Shown here piece by piece: positions 23,653 to 32,101 of a stretch of 47,405 bases of DNA. Both the position numbers and the translations under genes were made by a program. The DNA lies in the IMG/VR virus record IMGVR_UViG_3300027763_002674, positions 1 to 47,405 of that record. One strand, written 5' to 3'. Each line of letters opens with the position of its first letter. Position 1 is the stretch's first letter. The notes beneath the pieces were generated by a model. It ran no database searches and was not told where the DNA came from. It saw only the letters and a program-made list of their open reading frames with translations. The DNA comes from a virus.

Positions 23653-24884
23653 TAAAATACATTTTTAAAGAATGGAATAACCATATCTTTTGTTCTTAAG
23701 TTAAATATGTGTAATTGGAATATATCCCATTCAAAGCTGCCAACTGAATCATTTTGCTGAATTATGAATGGTATGTTCTTTATAAATGATGTAAAGTTTT
23801 CGTTTGTTAATTTACTACCATCGAACATTATTTGTACATCACCTTTCATTTCATCTCCAATCGAATGTATCTTATCTGATATATCGAACATAGTTTGTTT
23901 TTGTTCATCATCTATATACCATTGATAATTGCAATCAACATACAATCTGTCACACCAAGGTTCTAATACTGCTAATAATTGTGGTTGGCAATTATGAACC
24001 ACAAATGTAGTATCATATCTATTAGGTACAATTGGCATCATCAACTCATCATGCAATACATCAGTATGCCACTTCCTCCACCACTCTTTGAATTTGTTTT
24101 GTCTTAGTTCTAAATACTCTTTTGAATCTTTAGGTTTGTACCAAATAGTTCCATCCGGCATTGGTATCTCCTTTTCAATCTCAATACCATCTTTAAATCT
24201 ACTACCTCTACAAGTCATATGATATACAAAGGCATCTCTACTCTGAATTAATTGGTAATCACATAAATGGAATCTATTGAATATATCAGAATCTTCTAAC
24301 TCCATAGGTGCGAATAATTTATCATGCCCACCCATAGTTCTAAAATCTTCTTTATACACCATCCAAGGTGCGAATATACCATTGGTGACAATATTTTTGT
24401 TTTCAGCTTGCTTAACTTCTACAAACTTTTCAAATTCGTCATATTGTAATTGGAATTCTTCAGGCTCCATACCAAAATCCTTTACATACTTTTCAGGTCC
24501 AGGTGGATGTAATGGTGGTTCAATACGAGTAGCACTTACAACCGATAATGGTTTTAAGTTCTTTAACATATTAGATATATAGTCTTTTGTAACTACCATA
24601 TCCGAATGTAATATTGTAACGATTGGAGTTTCTGCTAAACTAATACCAATATCATAAAGTACAGTATGACCAACTCTATCAGGTCCTTCGTTTCTATATG
24701 TTTTAATGTTTGGTTGCTTTAGTGAATCTATCCACTCCCATGTCCCATCGTTTGAAGCATCATCTAATATTACAATTTGATGATACTGTCCATAGTAGTT
24801 TTTAATACTATTAACTGCCTGTTGTAGATACTTTAAATTATTTCTACAAGGTATAATAAACGTAACTGATTGATAATTTATCAT
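23652..24884 (-). CDS. Large family 2 glycosyltransferase
   Basis: This 410-residue protein begins VTFIIPCRNNLKYLQQAVNSI and then IVILDDASNDGTWEW, the classic GT2 nucleotide-binding start. VTILHSDMVV near 90-99 is the DxD-like region, and EDSDIFNRFHLCDYQLIQ near 192-210 the ED acceptor loop. The last 150 residues are not typical of a minimal GT2 and may form an extra domain (YDTTFVVHNCQPQLLAVLEPW). It follows the methyltransferase gene by two bases. Confidence 0.8.
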   Translation of the reverse strand: MINYQSVTFIIPCRNNLKYLQQAVNSIKNYYGQYHQIVILDDASNDGTWEWIDSLKQPNIKTYRNEGPDRVGHTVLYDIGISLAETPIVTILHSDMVVTKDYISNMLKNLKPLSVVSATRIEPPLHPPGPEKYVKDFGMEPEEFQLQYDEFEKFVEVKQAENKNIVTNGIFAPWMVYKEDFRTMGGHDKLFAPMELEDSDIFNRFHLCDYQLIQSRDAFVYHMTCRGSRFKDGIEIEKEIPMPDGTIWYKPKDSKEYLELRQNKFKEWWRKWHTDVLHDELMMPIVPNRYDTTFVVHNCQPQLLAVLEPWCDRLYVDCNYQWYIDDEQKQTMFDISDKIHSIGDEMKGDVQIMFDGSKLTNENFTSFIKNIPFIIQQNDSVGSFEWDIFQLHIFNLRTKDMVIPFFKNVF

Positions 24885-24886
24885 TA

Positions 24887-25576
24887 TTATTTTTTATAAC
24901 ATTTTACATAAATCCATTGTGGATGTCCATCATCCGAATAAGAATCTTTAACTTCGGTTGTAATATTTACAAAACCAATTTCAGTCAAATCTTTAATAAT
25001 ATCCTGTTCATTATTCACTCTGATATCACACATAGAATTTGTACCGGGTGCATCATAATAATTTTCAAAATAAGAAACTCTACGGCCTAATTGCGATTCT
25101 AAACCATAACCATATCCCATTTGAAAAGAAAACAAACCACCTGGCTTTAAAGTTCTTAGCAAATCCGTTATTAGTGATTTTCTAATATCGTAAACTGGTA
25201 TATGTTGTAATGCAATAGTTGACATTATAAAATCATATTCGTTATCTTTTAATTCAGATACATCAGTTCCGTTATTACAATACCAATTACTATTTTGTTG
25301 TATATACTCTTGTTCATTTTGAGTTATATTACCTTGCGATATATCTATACCATCTATTCTATTAAAATCGCATAAATTAAACATATTTGTTATATTTCTA
25401 CCCCTACCACAAGCAAAGTCTAAAGCAATTTTACCATCCCATTTTTCTTTATCTTTTAAATCACTTAATAGTATATCCCAATAATCAGAATTTCTATTAT
25501 GTTCTTCGTGATTTGAAGTTCCAGAAGCGTATTGCGCTTTCTGCATTTGTGTGTATTTGTTTTCTGTATTTATCAT
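24887..25576 (-). CDS. SAM-dependent methyltransferase
   Basis: This class I methyltransferase of 229 residues has motif I ALDFACGRGRNI at 51-62, RIDGIDIS as the acidic motif II, YDFIMSTIALQHIPVYDIR as motif IV/V, and LLRTLKPGGLFSFQMGYG as the post-VI segment. The Methyltransf_11/25 type acts on sugars, lipids or proteins; here a sugar is likely from the neighbours. The start overlaps the fusion gene by four bases. Confidence 0.8.
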   Translation of the reverse strand: MINTENKYTQMQKAQYASGTSNHEEHNRNSDYWDILLSDLKDKEKWDGKIALDFACGRGRNITNMFNLCDFNRIDGIDISQGNITQNEQEYIQQNSNWYCNNGTDVSELKDNEYDFIMSTIALQHIPVYDIRKSLITDLLRTLKPGGLFSFQMGYGYGLESQLGRRVSYFENYYDAPGTNSMCDIRVNNEQDIIKDLTEIGFVNITTEVKDSYSDDGHPQWIYVKCYKK

Positions 25577-26937
25577 TTTTTATAATTTTCTAAGTAATAT
25601 TTTAAATCTTCTGGAGTTCCCAATCCCCACATTTTATCAATGTTGAATGTTTTTATTTTCTTACAATCTGTAATTGCTTCGTTATAAACAGGACAAACAT
25701 AGAACTCATTATTAGTTCTGATATTCTTATCAATCATTTGTTCTGCATACTTTACATAATCAGAACCCTTTGCCCAATAGTAAACACCAACAGTTGCAAT
25801 ATCTGAAATTGGATTCTTCTCTTGTACTTCCGTTACATATCCATACTCATCCACTTTAGCGAATGACCATTTAGGATGTGTTGAATGGAATGATAGAATA
25901 CCACCATCAACTTTTTGTTCAATCATCTTATACATAAACTCATTACTATCCCACTCTAAGAATTGGTCAGAGTTTGCCATCAATAGTGGTGCATCTGAAT
26001 CAATAAATTCTTTTGCTAATAGAGTTGTACAAGCTGCTCCCTCTGTCAAACCATCTACTTCTACAATCTTACAATTAGGAGTGATTAGATTTAATAGAGT
26101 ATCTAAGTTGTACTTCTCTCTATGTTCTTTTTGTACTACATAAATAAATGTAGCATCTATATTTAGATTATCAACAACAACCTGAATCATTGGCTTTCCC
26201 TCCACATCAATTAGTGGTTTTGGAAACGTATAACCAGCTTGTGCAAATCTACTACCAGCTCCTGCCATTGGGATAAGAACGTTCATTTTACCACCTTGCC
26301 ATTTTGGTGTACTCATAACTTTATTTTCGTTTAATTTATTTACTATTTTTTCTAATGTCAAATCATGCGGATTATCTACTCTCAATACACTAGCTCTACT
26401 TCTACTTGCTGCCAATAACCCATGCGGAGAATCTTCTACAATCAAAGTTTCTTCAGGCAAACATCCCATCATACTCATAGCCTTCCAATACATTTCAGGA
26501 TGCGGTTTAGAGTTCTTTACATCCTCATTAGAGATGATTAAGTCCATATACTCAATTATACCTATCTTAGCCAACATAACCAACACAGACCTTCTAATTG
26601 AGTTTGAAGCACATGCTAACTTATATCCTTTGTTTCTTAATTCTTTAAATACTTCTATCAATCTGATATCAGGTTGTAACTCTGAAATAGCTTCAATGGT
26701 TAGATATTGTTTTCTATACCAAATATCATCATAGAATTCGGGATGTAATCCTTTATTCTTAGTAAGCATCTCAAGCTTTTGAGTTGTTTTCAATCCATCA
26801 TATGTAGATAGATGTTCTGCTTCTGATATTATATACTTCTCATCAATTTCTTTTAGAGCTTGATTTAATGTATCGTAGTGTATTTGTTTTGCTTCGACTA
26901 GTACACCATCTAAATCGAAAATAATTAATTTTGTCAT
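25573..26937 (-). CDS. Fusion of HAD phosphatase and sugar-phosphate nucleotidyltransferase
   Basis: In this 454-residue protein, residues 1-205 are a HAD hydrolase of the beta-phosphoglucomutase type: FDLDGVLVE at 7-15, SNSIRRS at 111-117, KPHPEMY at 144-150 and VEDSPHGLLAA at 167-177. Residues 218-454 are a nucleotidyltransferase: VLIPMAGAGSRF at 220-231 and FPKPLIDVEGKPMIQ at 238-252, with DGLTEGAACTTL and NSDQFLEWD. Linking a sugar-phosphate mutase or phosphatase to activation as NDP-sugar in one chain would channel an intermediate. Exact sugar unknown. It overlaps both neighbours by 4 bases. Confidence 0.85.
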   Translation of the reverse strand: MTKLIIFDLDGVLVEAKQIHYDTLNQALKEIDEKYIISEAEHLSTYDGLKTTQKLEMLTKNKGLHPEFYDDIWYRKQYLTIEAISELQPDIRLIEVFKELRNKGYKLACASNSIRRSVLVMLAKIGIIEYMDLIISNEDVKNSKPHPEMYWKAMSMMGCLPEETLIVEDSPHGLLAASRSRASVLRVDNPHDLTLEKIVNKLNENKVMSTPKWQGGKMNVLIPMAGAGSRFAQAGYTFPKPLIDVEGKPMIQVVVDNLNIDATFIYVVQKEHREKYNLDTLLNLITPNCKIVEVDGLTEGAACTTLLAKEFIDSDAPLLMANSDQFLEWDSNEFMYKMIEQKVDGGILSFHSTHPKWSFAKVDEYGYVTEVQEKNPISDIATVGVYYWAKGSDYVKYAEQMIDKNIRTNNEFYVCPVYNEAITDCKKIKTFNIDKMWGLGTPEDLKYYLENYKK

Positions 26938-27635
26938 GACATTCCTCTTTCAAATGGGTTAATATTGTATTCTTCAAATATTGGATTAAGTTCATCAGTA
27001 TATTCTACTAAATTCCATTTTCCTTTATTAATTGCCGTTGCTACATATGGATATACAAATGAATCATAGTGATATAATCCTCTACGTTTTTCATGTCCTC
27101 TACGAGCCATAAAATCCATACCACTACCTACAATAGCATTTTCAAAATCCCAAATGTTCAATGCCCCAACATTGGATGCTATTTGTAATAAGATATCTTT
27201 ACGAATGATAGTTGGTTGAATTGAGAATTTAGCAAAATCATTAAATACCAATGTATCATCACAATCAGCTTTAATACCACCACCATCACCGGCATATAAT
27301 AATTTAATACTATCTACCTTTCTATCCTTAACATATGAATAGTATTTTTGTAAGTACTCATAATCAGGCGTATCAAATAGAATCATATCTTCATGTGTAA
27401 ATAAGAATACTTCTTCGTTGATTTGTTCTAACGATTCTGATAATCTTTCTGTATATGTTTTTGATTCATCGTATATTACTCTATTGTAATCCGATAACAT
27501 TTCATCATCTTTATTCACACAAACATATACCTCATTATCAGGCATATATTTTTTAAGTTGTCCGAAAAATGGCACCCATACATCTTTCATATCAGTATGT
27601 GTGTAAACCACTATCGGTAATAATTTTACTCCCAT
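26934..27635 (-). CDS. Probable glycosyltransferase-like protein
   Basis: This 233-residue protein has an N-terminal LPIVVYTHTDMKDVWVPFFGQL strand-helix, then DNEVYVCVN, and EEVFLFTHEDMILFDTPDYE near 75-94, where acidic residues could form a metal site of a GT-A fold. MDFMARRGHEKRRGLYHYDS lies near the C-terminus. Similar proteins occur in polysaccharide and phage glycan clusters. I rate the glycosyltransferase call as likely but not proven. It overlaps neighbouring genes on both sides. Confidence 0.55.
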   Translation of the reverse strand: MGVKLLPIVVYTHTDMKDVWVPFFGQLKKYMPDNEVYVCVNKDDEMLSDYNRVIYDESKTYTERLSESLEQINEEVFLFTHEDMILFDTPDYEYLQKYYSYVKDRKVDSIKLLYAGDGGGIKADCDDTLVFNDFAKFSIQPTIIRKDILLQIASNVGALNIWDFENAIVGSGMDFMARRGHEKRRGLYHYDSFVYPYVATAINKGKWNLVEYTDELNPIFEEYNINPFERGMS

Positions 27636-28354
27636 ATTGTATCTAAATTTATTTTGTTATCCCATAAATCAGTTTTAATCATCCACCATTTATAGAATGC
27701 TATTGCGTTTGAAAGGTCACCACTATTACCTTCTATTTCAGTTGCGAATTTATGAAACTCCGAATCTATTTTCATCTGCTCATCTAAGAAACTAAATAAG
27801 CTTGTAAACTCCACCATTACATTAGGAGAACCATAAAACCACATATCAGCAGGTCCCATATTAAAATGATTCCAATTTGCATTATATATTTTATCCTGCT
27901 GTATATCAGTTTTAAAATTTATACATTGAACTGGGTATGGATTTCCTAAACCAGGCCCTGATGTATTGCGATTGATTCTACCTAAATCAAAACGAGCTTT
28001 AATAATGATATCGTATTTTACACCAGTTTGTTGATGTGGTAACTTCATTACCTCAGCCACACTATATAAATGAGATAGTACTGATTGTGGTGAACGAGGA
28101 CACCCTTCTAATTTATCTAAGCCTCTTTCTTTAATCAATTCACTAAAATCTTTTTGTGATTCGAATATGGATTTCTTTGGTTGATATATTGCTTCTATCA
28201 ATCCTTGCTTTTCCAAATCCCAACTATGAATGAATACATCAACATCACCCTTATCCATTATGTGTTTTTGGATATAATCTCTACCATCTAAACCATTTGA
28301 TGTAGTATCCATTGGTGAATCAAACATACCATGCAAACAAAGTGCTATCTTCAT
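27626..28354 (-). CDS. Glycosyltransferase-like protein (paralogue of 2822-3637)
   Basis: This 242-residue protein begins KIALCLHGMFD, then has DVDVFIHSWDLEKQ near 37-50, PRSPQSVLSHLYSVAEVMKL near 85-104, and VKYDIIIKARFDLGR near 112-126. The paralogue at 2822-3637 has the equivalent CFAGHM, DIDVYASFWD, QLSMYYKVWRANML and VEYDIVIRARIDT in the same order. The two proteins are diverged, so duplication is old or they were acquired separately. Start and end overlap neighbouring genes. Confidence 0.6.
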   Translation of the reverse strand: MKIALCLHGMFDSPMDTTSNGLDGRDYIQKHIMDKGDVDVFIHSWDLEKQGLIEAIYQPKKSIFESQKDFSELIKERGLDKLEGCPRSPQSVLSHLYSVAEVMKLPHQQTGVKYDIIIKARFDLGRINRNTSGPGLGNPYPVQCINFKTDIQQDKIYNANWNHFNMGPADMWFYGSPNVMVEFTSLFSFLDEQMKIDSEFHKFATEIEGNSGDLSNAIAFYKWWMIKTDLWDNKINLDTIWE

Positions 28355-28986
28355 TATTCTATTACTTTATTATTTTTGAAAACAGTGAATTCAGTTAAAT
28401 CTCTATAACCATTCAACTCACCTTGGTCTGAATTGTGTATTGATAAGTTTTGAAACATTGCCAATCCATGTGCAGCTTGTTGTGGAGTCATATACATATT
28501 CCATCCTAAGAATGTAATATCATCATCTTTGTAATACTTCTCACTTCTACCTTCGTAACGAGCTTTCTTAAACCAATCAGCTGCTTCAGCGTTATCGGTT
28601 AGAATCATACCACCTTTCCAAATTGGTAATATCTTTTTAATGTGAAATGATAACCCCATAAATGTTCCGGGCATATACATATCCTTTGTTAATCTCTTAG
28701 CCGCATCCCAAATTGGATATGGCTTTAATTGATAAGCCCCAACCCAATGATTTGTTTCAGGTCTTTTATCAAAGATAACTTCACCACCAGCGTGTATAAT
28801 TGATTGTGGCACTGATAGGTAAGTTTTCGATGGAATGGTTACCTCTTTAACTTCGTTGTACTTACAAATTAAGAATAGTGCATTAGTACAACTATCAATT
28901 GATATAGCGTAAGGTGCTCCCGTATAAGCTGCTATTTCTTCTTCGAACATTCTTACAATTTTGTACGGATTGTGTAACATTGGCAT
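28354..28986 (-). CDS. Short DegT/DnrJ/EryC1-type sugar aminotransferase-like protein
   Basis: The 210-residue protein matches the large PLP domain of DegT/StrS aminotransferases: FEEEIAAYTGAPYAISIDSCTNAL near 14-37, IPSKTYLSVPQSIIHAGG at 51-68, PIWDAAKR at 91-98 (Asp94), and SFHIKKILPIWKGGMI at 113-128 with the expected PLP Lys at 118. Family members have about 370 residues; the C-terminal small domain is missing or reduced to about 60 residues. It may be a minimal enzyme or a non-catalytic remnant. The frame is intact and coupled to its neighbours, so it is probably expressed. Confidence 0.7.
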   Translation of the reverse strand: MPMLHNPYKIVRMFEEEIAAYTGAPYAISIDSCTNALFLICKYNEVKEVTIPSKTYLSVPQSIIHAGGEVIFDKRPETNHWVGAYQLKPYPIWDAAKRLTKDMYMPGTFMGLSFHIKKILPIWKGGMILTDNAEAADWFKKARYEGRSEKYYKDDDITFLGWNMYMTPQQAAHGLAMFQNLSIHNSDQGELNGYRDLTEFTVFKNNKVIE

Positions 28987-28988
28987 AA

Positions 28989-29204
28989 TTAATTATTTTC
29001 TTCTTCTATGATTTCAATGCAAAGTATATTCTTATCATTAACCATTACCAATCTACCATCAGCTGTTTCGAACTTAGTAAATTGACCTTGCTTAATTGAA
29101 TGCGTATCTACATTGTTAAAGGTTCTTTTTTCACCACCTACAAAATGTAAGATTTGTGAAACGTATCTTCCTTTTTTTATAATTGAACTTTTTAAGTTTG
29201 TCAT
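28989..29204 (-). CDS. Small hypothetical protein
   Basis: I do not recognise this 71-residue protein. It has a basic N-terminus (NLKSSIIKKGRYVSQIL), a beta-rich middle (HSIKQGQFTKFETADGRLVMV) and an acidic C-terminus (IEIIEEENN). It fits between the GNAT and DegT-like genes with gaps of one or two bases and is surely part of the same transcript. Confidence 0.6.
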   Translation of the reverse strand: MTNLKSSIIKKGRYVSQILHFVGGEKRTFNNVDTHSIKQGQFTKFETADGRLVMVNDKNILCIEIIEEENN

Positions 29205-29205
29205 A

Positions 29206-29592
29206 TTATTTTTTGAATATTATATAAGCTTCCGTAAATCCACAAGACTTAAATAAATTCATACTTGCTTCATTACCTATCTTAACCTTTCCTTCTGCAG
29301 TTGGCCATATCTTCATAGCTTCTTCAATCATAAACTTACCAACACCTTTACCCTGATAATTGGGATGGGTACATACTCTAATATCATCTTCAATTACTCC
29401 GATGTATCCTGCCGGCTCACCATCAACTAAAGCAATACGATAGTACTTATCATGTGTTGTCATATAAGCTTCTTGCATATCCGATGTTATATTTGTTGTT
29501 TTAATAAAGCCATCTATAACTCTTTCATCCATTCGTAACTCTCTTACAAATTCCCAATACTTCTTTGTACAATTTACTAATTCCATATACAT
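29206..29592 (-). CDS. GNAT-family N-acetyltransferase
   Basis: The start is placed at the ATG at 29592 (another ATG lies two codons on); the longer frame back to 29682 would need a GTG start and would overlap the previous gene by over 100 bases. The 128-residue product has YRIALVDGEPAGYIGVIEDD, then VCTHPNYQGKGVGKFMIEEA, with the acetyl-CoA-binding Q-x-x-GxG motif, and SMNLFKSCGFTEAYI at the end. This is a complete small GNAT fold. Acetylation of an amino sugar would fit the neighbouring aminotransferase-like and epimerase genes. Confidence 0.8.
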   Translation of the reverse strand: MYMELVNCTKKYWEFVRELRMDERVIDGFIKTTNITSDMQEAYMTTHDKYYRIALVDGEPAGYIGVIEDDIRVCTHPNYQGKGVGKFMIEEAMKIWPTAEGKVKIGNEASMNLFKSCGFTEAYIIFKK

Positions 29593-30356
29593 ATTTTTTG
29601 AATGTCTTGTCCGCCGGTGTAATTCCAAAATGCTTTTAGATAACCTCTTTCGGTTGGCATGTTCATCATTGGAGTTAAACACGTTCCTATATCAACGTAA
29701 GAATTATTTGGAAATTCTTTGAATAGTTCGTATATTGCCAAATTAGAAAACGTTGAAGCTGAAAATAAGAATAGATGGTTTTCAATGTTGTTTTCTTTAA
29801 TCCATGTTTTAATTTCTTCAATTTTTCCATAATCATTTATCATTGCGTTATATCCTACTCTAAAATCTTTTTTAATAAATGGTAACTTTGATGTATCTGC
29901 ACTTTCATGTCCAACAAATACACAATCCTTACTATAAAAAATAGGAAGTGTATTCATTATAAATGCTGGGTAGTTACCATTAACCCATAAGTTTGCCCAA
30001 GTTAGTGATTCATCATCACCACCATGTAATTCAACTTGCCAATCAAATGCCTCCTTACCCACACAGCAACTACAACTTATACCTTTGTAATAATTTGCTT
30101 GTCTATGTTTATAAGCCTCTACTAACTTTTGTTGATAGAACCCATGTTCTTTTGGGTCATAGTGTTTGAAATCGGCTGGTTGGTAAATACCTCCTTGCTT
30201 TTTATCTCCTATTTGAATTAATCCATTATCCAAAACCAATTCTTTATTTTGAAGTATATACAATTCACCATCAGAATATCTAGCAAATGCGAAGTTTTCT
30301 CCACTTCGTATTTTTTCACTTAATTTAATAAAATCTTGTCTAAAATTTTTCTGCAT
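29577..30356 (-). CDS. GT-D-type glycosyltransferase-like protein
   Basis: This 259-residue protein has FAFARYSDGELYIL at 22-35, the FARY-x-DGE signature of the GT-D/DUF1792 group, where the Asp and Glu bind metal and nucleotide sugar. SCSCCVG lies near 92-98, VFVGHESADTSKLPFI in the middle, and LFLFSASTFSNLAIYELF near the C-terminus, as in that family. GT-D enzymes extend O-linked glycans on serine-rich adhesins in streptococci, of interest here because the phage carries Ser/Thr-rich adhesins. It overlaps the epimerase gene by 17 bases. Confidence 0.65.
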   Translation of the reverse strand: MQKNFRQDFIKLSEKIRSGENFAFARYSDGELYILQNKELVLDNGLIQIGDKKQGGIYQPADFKHYDPKEHGFYQQKLVEAYKHRQANYYKGISCSCCVGKEAFDWQVELHGGDDESLTWANLWVNGNYPAFIMNTLPIFYSKDCVFVGHESADTSKLPFIKKDFRVGYNAMINDYGKIEEIKTWIKENNIENHLFLFSASTFSNLAIYELFKEFPNNSYVDIGTCLTPMMNMPTERGYLKAFWNYTGGQDIQKICIWN

Positions 30357-31341
30357 CTAATATCTTTTTAATGTGTTCAGCCGAGTAGCCATCTCCATAC
30401 GGACAAGGTTTACAAATATACGAATCTTTTTCCAAAGTAACAAATAAATCTTTTAATTTATCAGTAGTTTTACAAAGATGTAAATGCCCAGTATAAATTG
30501 CTTCAGGCCTCTCCGTTACTTCTCTACAAACAATTACTTTCTTATTAAGGAAAGAAGCTTCTTCCTGTATTCCACCACTATCACTTATCACTAACTTACA
30601 TTCCAATAGAATAGCTATCAGTTCATCATGTGAAAGTGGTTCTACTACTTTAACGTTAGTTAGTAAATCTCTATGTTTTTGTACATTTGGATTTGGATGT
30701 ATTGGGAGTATAAATTCTAACTCTGGATATTGTATTGCCAAATCATTTACTTCCCTAAACCATTCATGCATTATAGGATGATTCTCTCTACGATGTAGGG
30801 TAACTAATACTTTATTTCCGTAAGTTGACGTAGGTAAATCCACTAAGTTATCTAACACAGTGTTACCAACTAACCAAACATCACCTAAACATTTTTCTTC
30901 AAATATATTAACCATTGCCGTTTGAGTAGGTGCAAAGTTTACATCAGCAATACGAGCTATCATTTGTCTATAACCTTCTTCTGGATATGGATGTTTTAAA
31001 CTCTTACTTCTAAGTCCAGCTTCTAAGTAATAGATTCTTAAACCTCTATGATATGCTCCAATAGCACAAGCGAAAGCAGATGCGGTATCACCTTGAACCA
31101 TAACACCGCTAAACTCACCTTCAGGTAAATCTAAACATCCTTTTACTACTTCATCTAATCTATTAGAACCATCTTTGATAGTTGCTTTATAATCAACATC
31201 AACTTCTTTAAGTAAATCTTCATGCTGACCTGTAAAGAATAATTTATATTCACTACGGTCCATTATTTTAATTAAAGGCTTTATCTTTAACCATTCCGGT
31301 CTAGTTCCGAAACATATTAATATGGGTAATTTATTTTTCAT
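30340..31341 (-). CDS. wecB: UDP-N-acetylglucosamine 2-epimerase (WecB/MnaA-like)
   Basis: The 333-residue protein has the family residues in order: GTRPEW at 12-17, VQGDTAS at 82-88 (Asp85), YLEAGLRS at 105-112 (Glu107), YPEEGYRQ at 119-126, TLHRRENH at 181-188 (His183), PIHPNP at 213-218, SDSGGIQEE at 253-261 and TERPE at 276-280. It should convert UDP-GlcNAc to UDP-ManNAc in the cytoplasm. Typical length is about 370 residues, so it is slightly compact, but all catalytic positions are present. It overlaps neighbours on both sides by 11-17 bases. Confidence 0.85.
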   Translation of the reverse strand: MKNKLPILICFGTRPEWLKIKPLIKIMDRSEYKLFFTGQHEDLLKEVDVDYKATIKDGSNRLDEVVKGCLDLPEGEFSGVMVQGDTASAFACAIGAYHRGLRIYYLEAGLRSKSLKHPYPEEGYRQMIARIADVNFAPTQTAMVNIFEEKCLGDVWLVGNTVLDNLVDLPTSTYGNKVLVTLHRRENHPIMHEWFREVNDLAIQYPELEFILPIHPNPNVQKHRDLLTNVKVVEPLSHDELIAILLECKLVISDSGGIQEEASFLNKKVIVCREVTERPEAIYTGHLHLCKTTDKLKDLFVTLEKDSYICKPCPYGDGYSAEHIKKILDAEKF

Positions 31342-32101
31342 TTACTAATTTCCAACCTTTTTGTCTTTGTTCGTTAAAATACTGATTCATTAATTCTTTA
31401 AATGGTACACCATCATTACTTCTTTGATTCGATTCCCAAAGTGAGTTAGCATCACCACCATAAGTTGCACCTTTAGTACTTCCCCACATTTCTATATCAG
31501 AACGAGGATGTGGTGGTACATATGTTTTAATACCAGCATACTTTTGTAACATATACGAGAAGTGCATGTCTTCCCCACATGTATTGTATTTGGGGTCTGG
31601 TAGTTCTCTAACCATAATAGGTAACCACTCTCTCTTAAAGAACCAACTATGCCCCACTAAATCAACTTCTACAGTCCTATCGTTGTTACCTTGGTCAGGC
31701 CATCCGAATCTTAAGTAGTGTTCGTAGTATGATGAACGTTCTGGTGGTAATGGGTTTAAATAAAGCAATCCTACCGTTCCCAATAAACCTTCGTTCTCAT
31801 TCATTGTGTTCATACAATTTTCTAACCATTTCTTACCAGGAATAGTATCATCATCAAATACACATACATACGGATTCTTAGCGTTCATAGCAAAGTAGAA
31901 TCTCGCCCAAACACCAAAGTTGTAATTACAATATGCAACAGGAACTTCTGTGCCAATATCGTAATTAATCAAATCATTATCGCCGGGGTTATTGTACCAT
32001 ACTAATATCTCATCCGGCGGTAATGTTTGATTTTTGAGAGCCTCTATTTGTTCATTTAGATTCTCTCCTCTTTTGTAACCATTTAATATAACTGTTATCA
32101 T
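31331..32101 (-). CDS. Family 2-like glycosyltransferase
   Basis: The 256-residue GT-A protein starts ITVILNGYKRGENLNEQIEAL, has PPDEILVWYNN, and YVCVFDDDTIPGKKWLENCM near 79-98, with a triple Asp as the metal site. NTCGEDMHFSYMLQKYAGI near 175-193 supplies the ED acceptor motif. It overlaps the gene upstream by 4 bases and the epimerase gene downstream by 11 bases. Confidence 0.8.
   Translation of the reverse strand: MITVILNGYKRGENLNEQIEALKNQTLPPDEILVWYNNPGDNDLINYDIGTEVPVAYCNYNFGVWARFYFAMNAKNPYVCVFDDDTIPGKKWLENCMNTMNENEGLLGTVGLLYLNPLPPERSSYYEHYLRFGWPDQGNNDRTVEVDLVGHSWFFKREWLPIMVRELPDPKYNTCGEDMHFSYMLQKYAGIKTYVPPHPRSDIEMWGSTKGATYGGDANSLWESNQRSNDGVPFKELMNQYFNEQRQKGWKLVNEK

Noticed and set aside
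29592-29682. Longer start (GTG at 29682) for the GNAT gene
   Set aside because: It would overlap the GT-D-like gene by 106 bases and add an Arg-rich stretch outside the GNAT fold.
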